From Limanda limanda (lineage: Eukaryota > Chordata > Actinopteri > Pleuronectiformes > Pleuronectidae): a stretch of 64,000 nucleotides of DNA. The position numbers were made by a program, and so were the translations under genes. The stretch covers positions 25,871,373-25,935,372 of the forward strand of contig NC_083648.1 of NCBI RefSeq assembly GCF_963576545.1. Direction: 5' to 3'. How positions within the stretch are numbered: the first letter of the stretch is position 1; the number at the start of each line of letters is the position of its first letter. This document shows positions 1-11,900 of this stretch, in pieces. The notes under the pieces are model-generated. The model was not told where the DNA came from. It did no database searches and saw only the letters and a list, made by a program, of their open reading frames with translations.

Positions 1-175
1 TTTGGGAGTGTGTGTGTGTATTTCTTTTCTTTATCTCTCTTTCTGTCTCTCCTTGCCTTAAAAATACAAAGGATGTGTCACCATAGCAACCACAGCTGTG
101 TGTGATAGATGCTATCATTCACTATAAAATATGCTCGTGTATCATGTACAGTATCTATCCTGGATACCATTCATC

Positions 176-310
176 CATTAGCAATACGCCTTTTCCTTTG
201 AGGATTGGATCCAATCCCAGCTGACATTGGGTGAGAGGTGGAATATTTTCTGTACTGGTCACCAGTACATCACAGGGTCAACATACAGAGACAAACAATC
301 ATTCCAACTA
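176..310 (+). repeat. Degenerate dispersed fish repeat
   Basis: The stretch contains a ggatccaatcccagctgaca-type start and the phrase 'catcacagggtcaacataca', which I recognise as a very common teleost dispersed repeat. A related degenerate copy lies at 57221-57430. No coding sense: the open frame that crosses it (227-484) runs on into another repeat. Confidence 0.45.
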
Positions 311-324
311 ACACACCATCAGGT

Positions 325-680
325 TATTGAATCTGCTTTTAGACATGCACTGAACTTTTTCTGCAGACCTTCTCAGGCCAGTCCCCTACGTAAAGTCAGT
401 AGAAAGTCCAAAGAAGCCTACAGCAAGAGATCCTCTGCAGGATTCACTGGGAGTATGTTCTGGGGCATGTTGATGACTTTGTAACACATGCAAAAATGCT
501 AAAATGAATATTTTTTAACTATCTGGAGGAAAAAGCGGTGCCATACACTTAGACGACACTGACAAAGACGCCGAGAGAGCATATGGTGATAAGGGCTGAT
601 TTTGTTTATATGCTGTAAACAAAGACAAGTAATCTCAAAAGGAGAATTCAGACATTACAGCCTGTGTTCCACATCTATGC
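325..680 (+). mobile_element. MITE family 'TTTCAGACATGCACTGA', copy A (incomplete)
   Basis: Starts with 'ctgcttttagacatgcactg' and shares, in order, 'tctcaggccagtcccct', 'gcggtgccataca' and 'gataagggctg' with the better preserved copy at 61795-62352. That order of shared blocks shows one family of short non-autonomous DNA element. The right terminal repeat is not clear in this copy. Superfamily not assigned. Confidence 0.5.
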
Positions 681-683
681 CAC

Positions 684-747
684 ATAATAATTGTGATTTG
701 ATAATATAGGCTGTACAAATAAAACTTGACTGATTGATTGATTGATA
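684..747 (+). repeat. LINE 3' tail fragment (family A)
   Basis: The words 'ttgtgatttgataatatagg ctgtacaaataaaacttgac' followed by (TGATTGAT)n match the extreme 3' end of the LINE family A copies at 3835-3872 and 17860-17905. Only the last ~60 bases are present. Confidence 0.5.
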
Positions 748-777
748 GATAATGTATAGTAGAGTACTGTAAGGCCG

Positions 778-1469
778 AATCCCATTTCACCCCTTAGCCC
801 TAGCCGTTAGCCCTTCCTCTTTGTTTTGCGCGTTCCCCTGAAGGGGTAGGGTGTACTTGTTGGGATGGAGGCGGAGGGCCAAGTGATAGGGTTGTCCAGC
901 CCTTGAAACAGAATGTTTGCAGACCCACAAACCAAGGACTATGATCATTTCCCAGCATGCCTTGCGAATCATCAAGAAGCTGGGAGAGAGAGACACAAAT
1001 GTAGTATCTTCTTAAATTAATAAGGATTTAAAAATTATGATAACAATTGTAATATTGTAGTTTAATATTTTTTTGATGTACTGTGGTGATCATTTTCTGC
1101 TAGTGCCTTTTTTTTTGCATGATGTATCACATATTTTCACTTTATTTCATGTTGCATGTACTTGATTTAACGCAGCAAGGGTACTAAACTTAACTGCTCC
1201 TCGTATAACAAAGCATCAATGCAGGGTTGCTTACAGGTCACTGCTAGTAGCCTGAAGCTGTGTGCTTTTGATTTGTATGTGAAATAATGCAGAGCATCTA
1301 AGCTTTTCCATTTCAAAATGTTATTACAATGACATCCCAGGCAAAACTTTTTGTCTTGTCTGTTTACATCGACAACTACTGATGACCTACCATTGTGACT
1401 CCGTTTCAAGGGGCAAGATAACCCTCGAAAACAAAGGGTAGGGGTAAGGAGAAGGGGTGAAATGGGATT
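778..1469. mobile_element. 692-bp DNA transposon with AATCCCATTTCACCCC ends
   Basis: The left end reads AATCCCATTTCACCCCTTAG and the right end, read backwards, AATCCCATTTCACCCCTTCT; inside these the termini stay similar (CCCTA and TTTG words), giving imperfect terminal inverted repeats of about 35 bp. No transposase is readable inside, so it is non-autonomous. A short relative with the same right end lies at 45102-45214. Target duplications are not clear and the superfamily is left open. Confidence 0.65.
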
Positions 1470-2186
1470 GTGCCTAAGTGTTAGTAAGAATGAAACATGT
1501 ATGCACCCTTGTATTTGAACTACCAAAGTGATGCAAAACATGCTGATAAATTTCAGCTAAACTAATACTTTGCAAATCAAATTTTAATTCCAAGGGTAAA
1601 ATATATGGTTTGAACAAGGCATAACTGCAGATTGTATTATTGGTGTAAGAGAGAATAATGTTCTGAAGTAGCTGTAGCTCAGAGGGTGGTTGTCCACTAA
1701 TCCTTAGGTCATTTGTAAAGTTCCCAGGAGGTACATATACTTTACTGAAGAGAATAAAGATGGTATTTTTGCATGTCATACCACATAGAGATCACAGAAA
1801 CCTCATCGAAAGATCAGTTTGTGTTGGCTGATGTGTCTGACAAAAAGCAATGCAAGCATGCAAGTTGTATTATGTGAATACATGAAACATTTTGAATATT
1901 TAACAGGATATTAGATATAATAAATCATAACCTACTTACTATAGCACTATTGTAGTAGAAGCACTAAAGACCATTGGCACTATATGTTTGAATACAGTCT
2001 CTGGCCCCCCCACCCCATTCATTTATTTATCTTAAAACATGTCACTTACTATGTGTCTTTTTCATCCCTTAGTCTCTCTCTCTTTCTCTCTCTCTCTTTG
2101 CAACTATCTCTGACTCAAGAGCTGCAGGATAACAACAATTATAATTATTAATACTATTGCTATTATTGTTAACATGATTCCAATTT
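1470..2186. other. No gene seen
   Basis: AT-rich sequence without splice-bounded coding segments. At 1673-1740 there is a 'gtagctcagagggtgg' phrase that resembles a decayed tRNA-derived repeat rather than a tRNA gene. A CT microsatellite lies at about 2072-2098. Confidence 0.4.
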
Positions 2187-2608
2187 GTGCAAATTAATGA
2201 TGAGTCATCTGTGTGCATCAAAGTTAACCAAGGTGTTCCACAGGGCTCTGTGCTCGGCCCAATTTTATTCTCGTTATTTATGCATCCACTAGGAAACATT
2301 ATCAGGACACACTCTATACATTTCCACTGCTCTAGAGATGAAGCCCAGTTATACTTGTCAATAAAACCAGACGGTGTATTCAACTAACTATACTCTAAAT
2401 GTCTCAAGGACATAAAAACCTGGATGACCTGCAACTTTCACTTATTAAACTCAGATAAAGCAGAGGTTCTAATACTTGTCCCTAAACACCTAAGAGACAT
2501 ACATAATCTAATGGTATAGCTGCGCTAGACGACATTGCCCTTGCTTTCAATTAAACAGTCAGGAACTTGGGAGTGATCTTCAATCCCGATTTGTCCTTTA
2601 ATTTTTAA
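2187..2608 (+). pseudogene. LINE reverse transcriptase fragment (L2-like)
   Basis: The translated stretch carries the reverse transcriptase motif GVPQGSVLGPILFSLF, the block before the catalytic Y-x-D-D box of non-LTR retrotransposons. Where the family has the catalytic YADD, this copy reads SRDEAQLYL, so the active site is lost. A stop follows 'SIKPDGVFN', and the next blocks (KDIKTWMT, NLGVIF) are readable only after breaks. It is 5'-truncated and interrupted on the right by the piggyBac fragment at 2609. A dead copy; clade assignment (L2/Maui type) is from memory of motif style. Confidence 0.7.
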
Positions 2609-2985
2609 TTAACCCTTGTGTTGTTCCTGGGTCGGATTGACCCACAGTGTGTGTGTGTGTGTGTGTATGTGTATTTGTGTCTCTGTGGGCTCATTTAGAC
2701 CCACAGCCGATTCCATTTGTTATCTTGTGGGGGTCAATTAGACCCATAGAGAAGTCGGTGTGTTTCTCCGTGTGCCATTCTCCCTGACCAGGTCACGATG
2801 TCACGTCAAGCGTGTTTCACCAGAGAACAGGTTCTCCAACAGCTACTCACCCAGCAACAATCGTCTGATCCTGAAAAGGACGCGGAAGAGCAAGACCGAG
2901 AAGTGGACGGAGAAGGAGACCGAGAAGAAGACGGAGACGACGAAGACGACGAAGACGACGATGACGAAGACAGTGGGTGAGTAGA
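2609..2985 (+). mobile_element. piggyBac 5' fragment (TTAA-CCCTTGTG end)
   Basis: At 2609-2612 there is TTAA immediately followed by CCCTTGTGTTGTTCCTGGGT, the typical target site and terminal repeat of vertebrate piggyBac elements. A GT microsatellite sits just inside (2648-2667). The fragment carries the start of a transposase (2798-2980). After about 2985 the sequence switches abruptly to LINE family A, so the rest of the transposon, including the right end, is missing. Confidence 0.65.
2798..2980 (+). pseudogene. Truncated piggyBac transposase N terminus
   Basis: Sixty residues begin MSRQACFTREQVLQQL and run into a nearly uninterrupted acidic tract (E/D from residue ~25 onward, ending DDEDDDDEDSG) before a stop. 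An acidic N-terminal leader followed by the DDE domain is usual in PGBD-type transposases; here no DDE domain follows because the element is cut off at ~2985. Non-functional as a transposase. A simple GA-rich low-complexity origin is the alternative, but the TTAA-bounded terminus upstream argues for piggyBac. Confidence 0.5.
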
Positions 2986-2987
2986 GT

Positions 2988-3872
2988 AGGAGCTGTGGAA
3001 TCATCTCCAACTTTCAGTTTGGGAGGCAGACAGCAACTGTACATTTAAGAGTAGGCTTAAAACCTTCCTTTACAGCAAAGCTTACAGTTAGAGCTGGAAC
3101 AGGCTTGTCTTGGACCTGCTCTTAGTTATGCTGCTATAGATCTAGAATGTCGGGGGACATATGACACCTGGAGCTTCTCTTCCCAGCTTCTCCTACCTCT
3201 TCTAAATCCCTATCACATCAAAGAAATTAATATCTCATCAATAAATGTACATAGATCCAGGGCCCTGGCCGTATCGTTGATTGCGTATCAGAGGTCGTGA
3301 TCGTGTCGGCGAATTCTGTGTTGTGCTGGGTGATCGTGATAATAATGGCGGATCCTGTATCTAGCTGGCATCTGATAATGGGGATGAACCCCGATCGAGG
3401 TGGCAGCTGAAGGTGAATACTGGCGGCAGTGGACAATGACTGTGGACTATAGTGGCATCTGTTCTTGATGGTGGATCATGATCGTGGTGGCTGCTGACCA
3501 TGGACTATGTTTACAATAAGACTGCTTGATATACAACATTTCTCCTCAGATACTCAACCCTTCAATTCATTTAACTTCCATTATGCTACCAAGTCTTTAT
3601 TCTCATCAATGCTGCAAATACCCTAATCCTTGTGATGTTCTCCATTAAATTTGGCATCTATTGCACTTCTGTCCGTCCTGGGAGAGGGTTCCCTCACATG
3701 TGGCTCTCTCTGAGGTTTCTACGTTCTTTTTACCCTGTTAACAGGGTTTTTTAGTAGATTTTCCTTACTCTTGTTGAGGGTTAAGGACAGATGATGTCAC
3801 ACCTTGTTAAAGCCCTATGAAAGAAATTGTCATTTGTGAATATGGGCTATACAAATAACATTTGATTGATTT
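2988..3872 (+). mobile_element. LINE family A 3' end with internal GTGG-type minisatellite
   Basis: Begins with the decayed end of ORF2 (the W-N-x-L-P-L type '[12 protein letters not shown]' region, then FKRRLKT-like 'ttaagagtaggcttaaaaac'), continues with a 3' UTR that holds a degenerate array of 'tgatggtggatcatgatcg' units (about 3260-3515), and ends with 'tttgtgaatatgggctatac' plus (TTGATT)n. At least five other copies occur in the window: 16983-17905, 28725-28960, 24559-25170 (minus), 47215-48970 (minus, split) and 58240-58470 (minus). Confidence 0.7.
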
Positions 3873-3989
3873 ATTATTAACAATAATACTTATTCTTTAT
3901 TAATTAGCATGTGAATTGTTGCTGATATCATTAATAATCATTACCACTTATACACTGTTATTGTTTTATTATAACTAGTCAGAGCTGAT

Positions 3990-4315
3990 ACCTTGTGTTG
4001 CACAAGGGTTCCTGGTCTCTCTATGGTCTCTCCCCTCTCCTCCCCCTCACCCTGTCTCTCTCTCTCTCTACTGTCCCCTCTTTTCCACCCATTTTTCCTC
4101 ACCTCCCCATTTTTCCCTGCTCACCCCAACCGGTCTAGGAAGATGGCCCCCCCCAACTTAGTTTTTTCTCTCTAGAGATGCCAAAGTATCGTCATTGTGG
4201 GAACTGTTGGGTTTCTCTATACATTTTAAGGCCTTGATCTTCAATGTAAAGTGCCTTGAGATAATATATAATATGATTTGGCGCGATACAAATACAAGTT
4301 AATTGTATTGAATAC
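3990..4315 (+). repeat. Dispersed LINE/SINE-type 3' tail (family C)
   Basis: CT-rich lead followed by 'gggaactgttgggtttctct', 'aaagtgccttgagataa' and 'tttggcgcgatacaaata', the standard tail of a very common teleost retroelement. Relatives lie at 32500-32755, 34095-34240 (plus) and 29010-29180 (minus). Confidence 0.6.
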
Positions 4316-4685
4316 ATGTTGAAAAAATTATTTGTACCATTTAAAGTAAATAAGCAAAGTAATTTTACCTGTGTGGTTTGCTTTTATTTTGTCAATACCA
4401 ATGTGACAGCCCTAATTCTTTTATTATGAAGAACAGGAAACAATTGTTTGCTGTGAGAGTGATGCTAGTCAAACTACTCTGCAAACTCCAGAACTATGAA
4501 GCAAGGCTCTTTTTGTTTACTCCTCTTTAATTCTTCCTCGTAATACCACACCATATGTACATGTAAAGTAAATGTTCCGTTTGAACAGCACCTATTTCCC
4601 TCATAATTGGACGTTTCCACAACACAAAACTTCAATGTATTGATCAGATCATCTTTTCTACAACAGAGTGCTCAAATGATCACAT

Positions 4686-4870
4686 TGCCATCTTATATAT
4701 TGCTCAAAAAAATTAAGTGAACACTTAAATCACACATGAGATCTTGATGAACGGATTATACCAAGTTAAAAATGTTGGAAACTAAAATCATCATCCATTG
4801 AGGACTGGATTCAAAGCGACACCGAAAATCAAAGTAAAAGATTTTGCCAACCACTGCACTGTCAAGAACT
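4686..4870 (+). repeat. Tc1/mariner-type element end (TGCTCAAAAAAATTAAG)
   Basis: The start 'tatattgctcaaaaaaatta' followed by 'gaacacttaaatcacac' is the end of a widespread fish Tc1/mariner-class element. Only this end is recognisable; no transposase follows. A matching opposite end, reading '...gagcagtgtatata', is at 45385-45532. Confidence 0.5.
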
Positions 4871-5538
4871 CCATATCCTTCAACTTTGCTAACTATCTAT
4901 ATGGTAATTTTGGTTATAGTTATTAATTTAATTGTCAATCAGAGTTCCAAATTTGTAGTTAGTACTTTCATGAGACTTAAACAATAAAGTGGCTATATTT
5001 TCCTTTCCTTTGAAAGGTGGTGCCCGAGGTAACTTTAATCAATTAAAGTTATTATTTTTATATTCATATTTTGAATATAAGTATTCAATATTTGTTATAT
5101 ACATATCCAAATATGATTAAAAAACAAAATATTGCTTATCCAGATGAAGTATTACCATTAGCATTATCATATTTAATCAATCATTCCATTTATTAATCAA
5201 TCAATAACCATAGTCAATCAACCATTTAAATAAATCCAATTTTATTACATTTAATCATCTAAGTTATATTTTGAATATGTACTCAGATCTCATTAATCAT
5301 TTTATTATGATTGTTTTTATTGTCATTTATTCATTCATTTATCATTATATAATGATTGTTACGGTTGTAATTTCTTCATTTAGATTGTTTTGATTTTAAT
5401 CTATTCATTTTGATTGTAACGATTATCATTTATTAATTTTGATTGTTGTATTGCTCATTTTTAATACCATATACTCATGCTGTAAGAAGAGTTTCAAAGA
5501 ATCTCACTGAAAAGTCCCTTCCACACATACTTAAGGGC
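4871..5538. other. AT-rich tract, no gene seen
   Basis: From about 5040 to 5470 the sequence is built of degenerate aatcatt/attgttt words with very little G+C, with no coding signal. It ends where LINE family B begins. Confidence 0.5.
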
Positions 5539-6172
5539 AGAAAGAAAACCTGCTAATGCCATCTGACCTTTGCAGCTCATTCAGAATGCAGGTTTTTAAC
5601 CAACCTAAATTCACTAACACTACTCCGCTCCCTTCACTGGCTACCAGTGGCCGCACGCATCCGCTTCAAAATATTAGTACTTGCGTACCATGCTGTGAAC
5701 GGATCAGGTCCTGTCTACATCCAGGACATGGTCAAATGTTACCCCCCATCACGTTCACACCGTTCTGCTTCGGCCAATCGGCTTGTTGCTCCTTCACTGT
5801 GAGCTAAACACTCATCAAATTCACGACTGTTTGCTGTCCTGGCTCATAAATGGTGGAATTAGCTCCCCATCGACATCCGGACAGCAGAAAGTTTACACAT
5901 CTTCCGCCGCAAACTAAAAACGTACCTCTTCCGACTATACCTTGAATAAAAAAAAAAAAATACTAAACATTTTTGGAAAATAACAATTTAGTAGCACTTA
6001 AATGGCACTTACTTATAGCACTTTGTAGTTTGCTTTATTTTTGAAGAAATTGTACTTTCTTGATTCTTGTTGTTCTTGGTTTGTACCCTCTGGGTTGAAT
6101 GCACTTATTGTAAGTCGCTTTGGATAAAAGCGTCAGCTAAATGAAATGTAATGTAATAATGTAATGTAACTG
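5539..6172 (+). mobile_element. LINE family B 3' end (decayed ORF2 C terminus and tail)
   Basis: Read with frame changes, the region gives the C-terminal part of an L2/CR1-like ORF2: 'LRSLHWLPVAARIRFKILVL'-type block at about 5625-5690, 'YHAVNGSGPVYIQDMVK' at about 5690-5740, and 'FRRKLKTYLFRLY' at 5910-5945. A poly-A-like run (5949-5961) and a 3' UTR follow, ending 'gtaagtcgctttggataaaa' and (TGTAA)n. It is 5'-truncated and has several frame breaks. A minus-strand copy of the tail lies at 48473-48710, nested in a hAT element. Confidence 0.75.
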
Positions 6173-6174
6173 GA

Positions 6175-6853
6175 GTTACCGTAAAAATCCTCTATGGTTG
6201 CAACTCTCAGCGGAAGAGGTTTGGTTTTAATAAAAGGCTGTTCCGGTTTCAGCACAGCACAGTATAAATACAGCCGCGTCAGACTCCAACAAATGAGTAA
6301 TTCGATATTCATTACCTCAGCTCTCGAGCTAGAGAAGCCAATTCTGGCAGTAGAGATGAGGACAGATAAATAAAACGCTGCTGCGACGCGCTCATGGGTT
6401 GTTGCTAACTATATGCAATTAGCCATAAAAGTTGGCCTCCCGCTTAACATCATCAACCAGAGCACAGCAATGAACGTGAGGGTACTTAGAAAACTAACAC
6501 GCTGTTGCTGACATGCTCATGGGATGCTGCTTACTTATAGCATATTAGCCATAATAGATGGGTACCCGCTTTAACAGCATAAAACCAGAGTGTAGCAAGT
6601 AAGCGTGAAGGATAGAATTAGGAGAGGCATGAAACCCTTTGACTTTTGATGTAAACCGCTTTTATTTACTGTGCTAAATAGTTTTGCATTGTATTTTCTT
6701 TGAATATAGGAAAACCCCTGTAATCTGTTTCATAAGGTTAAATAAAACAGCCTTGTTTGATAGCTTCATCTGTTGTTGATTTTTCTGTGGCAACACCCCG
6801 AGCACCAACACATAAGCGAAGATAAGCTCCAGCACATCCACACCACGGCAACA
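6175..6853 (+). mobile_element. LTR-like block (candidate solo or 5' LTR)
   Basis: The block starts TGTAACTGG and ends ...GGCAACA. It contains a TATA-like 'cagtataaatac' at about 6260-6271, a pair of degenerate ~120-bp direct repeats upstream of the polyadenylation word (6368-6490 and 6491-6613, each with 'gctcatggg' and 'tagccataa'), and AATAAAACAG near 6740. Just downstream is 'ttggtgacgac', which could be a primer-binding site. These are the parts of an LTR, but no gag or pol follows and flanking duplications were not found. A host promoter is the alternative. Confidence 0.35.
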
Positions 6854-8860
6854 TTGGTGACGACTTTAGGGCACACACACACCTCATATCAGGGTAGAGA
6901 AGTGCTGTAGGGATCTCTCCTCCGGGTCGAACCAGGTGGTTCGGGCCCGGTGAGTATATGCCTTAATTATTAGCTATTGAGAAGGTTTTTTAGTTGAATC
7001 ATGCGGATGTCCCCGCACCGGAGACAGACCTGTGAAGCGGTGTCACAGGGGGCCTCCTCAGGGGGGGTCTGAGTCGACTCGCAGAGGCCAGTGGAGAGTA
7101 TCACATAAGAGGGCCATTCTGCCCCTCTCCCCAGGGGACAGGGGTCCACGGTAGCAACCGGACAGGATAGAGAAAAAAACTCTAATTTGAATGCCGTTTA
7201 GGGATACTTGGATGACACCACAGGAGCAGTATGGAGGCATTTTTATGTTTTTCTACAGTTGTTTTTTTACGTTTGAAGAACTAACTTCAATTCTATTGGA
7301 TTTGGCTGCAACACTGTTTACCACTGAAACTCAAAAGTGCTTTGTCGACTCAGACACTTCACCCACCCCTCCTTCGGCATAGTGCTGAGTAGATAATGAG
7401 TGAATTTATATTTTTCAGTGGACTATCCCTTAACCTGCTCCTCCTTGTCTCGCTCTCTCTATCTCGGTACATGCTAGTAGTCTGCACAGAGCTGAAAACC
7501 TGCTCTCTTATATTAAGAAACGCAATCCTGTGTATGTGCCTGCCTAAGAAGCTCATAATAGACACAGACAGAGGGGAACAGCTCAGTGGTGGGATGTGTT
7601 GAGGAGGTAGGGCCCGAAATGGCCAGCTGACTGCAAAAGGACCATGAGTCATATCTTTAGCGCCTATCTTCTTTCAATATTCTTAAGATCCCTTAGTGAT
7701 TAGGCTGTTTTTGGACTTCATCCATTATAAGTCTGGCTTGACCTCACTGCAGACCCGTGGCTTGAACCAACCCTCTAGCTGACCATCTACCGTCAAGGAT
7801 CTCCAACGGATGTTAGATGTACTGTGAAATATTTTTATAATAGAGGACTGAATACAACCTATTAACTGCAGCAAGCAACCTTTCGTTGGATGGGTCTGAT
7901 TAAAAATGTTCTTTTAAAGATGAAAGCATAAAAGCTGCTAATAGTAAAGCTAACTGTACTACTCCAAGCTGCTAAGTATCTCTTCTGGTACCGGCTGCTG
8001 GAGAGCTCACGAGGTTGATTTGTCCTTCTATCTGATTTCTAAACAGAAAGTGAAATGCAGGTAATTTTGAAGTGTACGAACTAAAATCTTTGTGAAAGTA
8101 GCATAATTGAATTTAAAGGTACTGAAGTACAAGATATTAATAGTGTGATTAAGTCCATCTTTACTTACCTCCTTTAGATCCCCATTGCCAAAGAGTTGTC
8201 AATTGATTGACATCTCTGTGTAGCTGGCCTCACATCAGTCGCCTAGGACAAGACAATGAGCACACATATGGACACACACAAACAACAGAGATAGACAAAG
8301 ACACAAAGTTACAAAAGTTACATGAATGAAATATTAATCTTCATTAGAAATGTTGTGTGATCTAAAGTCCTCTGTCTGATCAATGTCACCTAAGTGTAAA
8401 GCATGCTGCACATTTTAACCCTGGCTTATCTCTACTGTGTTGCCTTCAAGGGTTTTGTGTCACTTCCACAAACCTCAACAATCACTTTATTTTTTTTAGT
8501 TGTTAGTGATTGAAAAGTATAACTTAAACAGCTATACATTGTTATGTGTGAATGTAAAACATGATGTTTGCAGATACTGAATAAACTTTACTATTGTTCA
8601 TTGCATATCTCAACAAGCCATAATCACATATTATTCAGTATTTTAACATACTCTTACAGAGCACTGTTATTGAAGATGACTGTACACCTACTCATTCATG
8701 TATTTATGCAAACAGCAGTGCTGTCTTGAATATACTGTAGTTACAAGTTAGAATCTTCAGTTAATGTTCAGATCACAATGGTGAATCCTCCTTTAAAGAA
8801 AATGTCATGCTGACGGCATAAAGCATTCAAGTGACAATACATATGCAATGGTCGCGATAT
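6854..8860. other. No gene seen; hairpin plus splice-donor-like site near 6921-6956
   Basis: At 6921-6950 an inverted repeat (CCGGGTCGAACCA against TGGTTCGGGCCCGG) ends directly at a consensus 5' splice donor (GGTGAGTAT, 6949-6957). It would fit an LTR leader or an untranslated first exon. Open frames at 7191-7382 and 7396-7602 have no recognisable domains and no flanking splice logic. The rest is AT-rich. Confidence 0.35.
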
Positions 8861-8985
8861 AGTCATGTTTTACATCGCTGTGGTACAAGCCGGGGTACAA
8901 GACTTGGTACAAGCCGGGGTACAAGCCGTGAAACATCGAGTATATTGAATAAACAGTATCGCCCACCCCTACAGAGATTTTTAAA
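8861..8985. repeat. Short tandem duplication near a transposon-like end
   Basis: 'ggtacaagccggggtacaag' occurs twice (from 8881 and 8905). It is followed by 'acagtatcgcccacccctac' at 8955-8974, which has the look of the inverted terminus of a hAT-type element (reverse: GTAGGGGTGGGCGATACTGT). No matching opposite end was found. Confidence 0.35.
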
Positions 8986-11900
8986 TATGACAGCCTTCTT
9001 TTTACACAGAATGGAGCCAAAAACTAAAAAACATCCACCTCCAACTTCCAAGAATTGCCAGACTGGTTGGAGCTATGGTAGAGCAATGGAAACTCAAATA
9101 ATTTACAACTGTTGTGAGCTCAAAAGCATCTCAGAATAAAATTGTTTAACCTTAAGGTGGATGATCTACAACAGCAAAAGACAACATCATGTTTCTTATC
9201 ATTTTATTAGGGACGAACAAGCCTGCGTGACACCTCTGTGCTGACCATGTTCTCTCTATTATGGCAAGAAGACAAAAGAAACATTGGACTTTTATCTCCA
9301 GTGTATCAAACAGTGACGGCTTGTCAATAAGGTGTGCCGCTCCCCTCCAACATCCTGAGACAAAAAAGCCTGTAAAAAAGACAAAGATGTTGTGACTTTG
9401 AGTGGAACTGCTTCTTTACAAAAACACCCCAACAAGAAAGAAAGAGGACAAAGGAGCTTGGTCCCGAGCGACCCAATTTACAGATTTAGCAGCAAGTGAT
9501 TGTTATGACAAACAGAGTTGGCTAACCAGTAAGGGGTAAGTAATGTATTTGTATTGCTCCCCCTGTTTGCTGTTTCAAAGTGTTGGCACGGAAATACAAT
9601 GAACGCTAAGTGCGAGACATAACACATACAGAAAAACGGCATTAAAGTTTAGGTTAGTTATTGATAGTGTTGTGCAGGTTAAACGTGTCCTGGTCATCCT
9701 CATGTTAAACCAGCCTGGAGCTGACGATTTCCCCTAATGTTGCTGCTGCCACAGTAGATGTTGAGGACATCAGGGGCTGCTCTTCCTTACAGAGAGTAGG
9801 AAAACAGGGAGGGAAAACCTTTCCACTACAATCCATCACTGACAGGCCAACACACACAAATGTGCAGAGCACCACTCTTTGGGCACGATCATTACAGCAA
9901 TTCAAACTGTGATGTAGTAGGAGAAGAAAAAATAAATGTGTTATAAACGCTTAATGTAATGAAAAAAACGTTCATGATAAATGGTGCTTTATGCTGAAAT
10001 CACTAGTATTTCACATCGGTAAAATAACATGGAAAAAAGGAGCAACACCTCAGATTATAGATGGACAATCTTTAAATACTTTTATGACCTTTTGACACAG
10101 ACTATGTTATATCAGCTATGTAAAGTCAAGCAGCTCACAGATGACCTCAGAAAGCACTGATGTACTGAAATAAATAAATATTGCAACAAAAATATAAAAT
10201 GTCTTTCTTTCTCAGCAATTGTATTCAAGGTGATAATCTCTCATATCGCAGCTGATGGCAGTCAAGTTAAATCCCGACTATCAGTGTTAGAATATATAAA
10301 TATATGATAAATATGAGCACTATTTACAATAGCAGTGTGGAGATTATAATCATAACTAAACCGTCAACCAAGGTGACTTGCTTCAAATTGTTCATCAGAA
10401 ATGTATTTAATAAACTTTACACTAAAACATAAAACTTACACACACTGTAAATTACCACAATAATAAATAAAAATAATGTCAGCTTTTTTATAATGCTTTA
10501 GCATTCAAGCATGTGTAGTGTGGTTATGACAACAGATGAAACAATACTTTTTTTGTTATATACTTTCAGTGTAACTTACTTCTAGGTACATTCGTTGGGA
10601 CAACCAATACCATCCCGGCGTTACAAGCCCGCAGAAGCAGATTAGCAACACTGGGTATCATCTAGCCAAGCTCCTAAACCGCAGCTAACCAGGTATCATT
10701 GAGCACTGTGGGCGTGACTAAGCAGTCAGTTTTCACTCTGCCCACCTCACTTTGAATCGTACTACACGCCATTTTTGGATTAGCCAGGAATTAAGAGGAG
10801 TTAGGCACCGGCAAGCTGGCGACAAAAAAAAATGGCCACTATGAGCTTCATAATTGCTCTTCACTTTGGACTCTGTAAATCAGCTAAAGAATTAATGAAA
10901 AGGAAAATAGTAGTCCTGGATAATAAGTTAAAATTTGCTTTTTCACTTTGTTGAAGAGAAATTAATGTTAGGATATGAAGTTATAACTATATTTGTAAAA
11001 TGCATAAGCATAATAGCAAACCACTTTCAATACCCTTTGCATACTTTTCCCAGTGACAAATATGTATGCTGCCTATTAGAACATTACAGCTGTTTCCACA
11101 CTTGTGCTACTCTAAAAAAATCTGTGAAAATTCATACTGTGCAATGTGATGAATGCCGGTGCACAGGACTAGTTCAAAATGTTGTGCTTTTACTAAGAAA
11201 GGACTCATGTTTCAGTTTGTGCGTCAAATCGTTCCACTGCAGTGACTAAAAGCTTAAGAAAACCAATGCTATATTTCTCAAAAGGAAAGCATGGCTTTAA
11301 TATTTAAATAAGCTCTGTGTGGTGTAGCTTGCTAACAGTCAGCAGTTTGAAGTGCAATAGCTGTCTGATCCTTTTATCACACCGAGTATAGGCTGAACAC
11401 GTCTGCCACTCAAGCTGCACATTTCTGTTGAGCCTGTTTCCAGGCAACAATTTCATCAGACTTCCACCAGAAAAAAAGGAATCTTAATCGGGCCCCTGGG
11501 TGTCCTTTCCCATCATTAGCTGTGGGACAAATCTCAGATGGTTAACAAATCTGAAACACAGGAGCTAGAAACTGCTTATTTGTAGACAATTAAGTACCAA
11601 CTGTTGGTGTGTGTCTACACACCAAGCAGCCACCTCTGTGGTTAATGGCCGATGGAGAAGAACCTCAAGCTATACCACCTCGTAAAATTTGGACCAGCAT
11701 TGGAATTTGCCTCCAAATCTGCAGAAATTTCAAAGTTGGGTATAGGTGGTTACGCAAATCTTAACTCAACTAACCCAACTTAAGATATTTTAGTTGAGCC
11801 GAATACTCGGATAAAACGAGTATCCAGTACAGATAATGTAGTTTTAAGAGCACGAATACCGTCCGAGTAAAATGTGTCAATATCCGTAATCGTGATGAAT

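Noticed and set aside
1673..1740. tRNA-like 'gtagctcagagggtgg'
   Set aside because: A box-like wording is present, but no cloverleaf, anticodon stem or B box can be placed. More likely a decayed tRNA-derived repeat.
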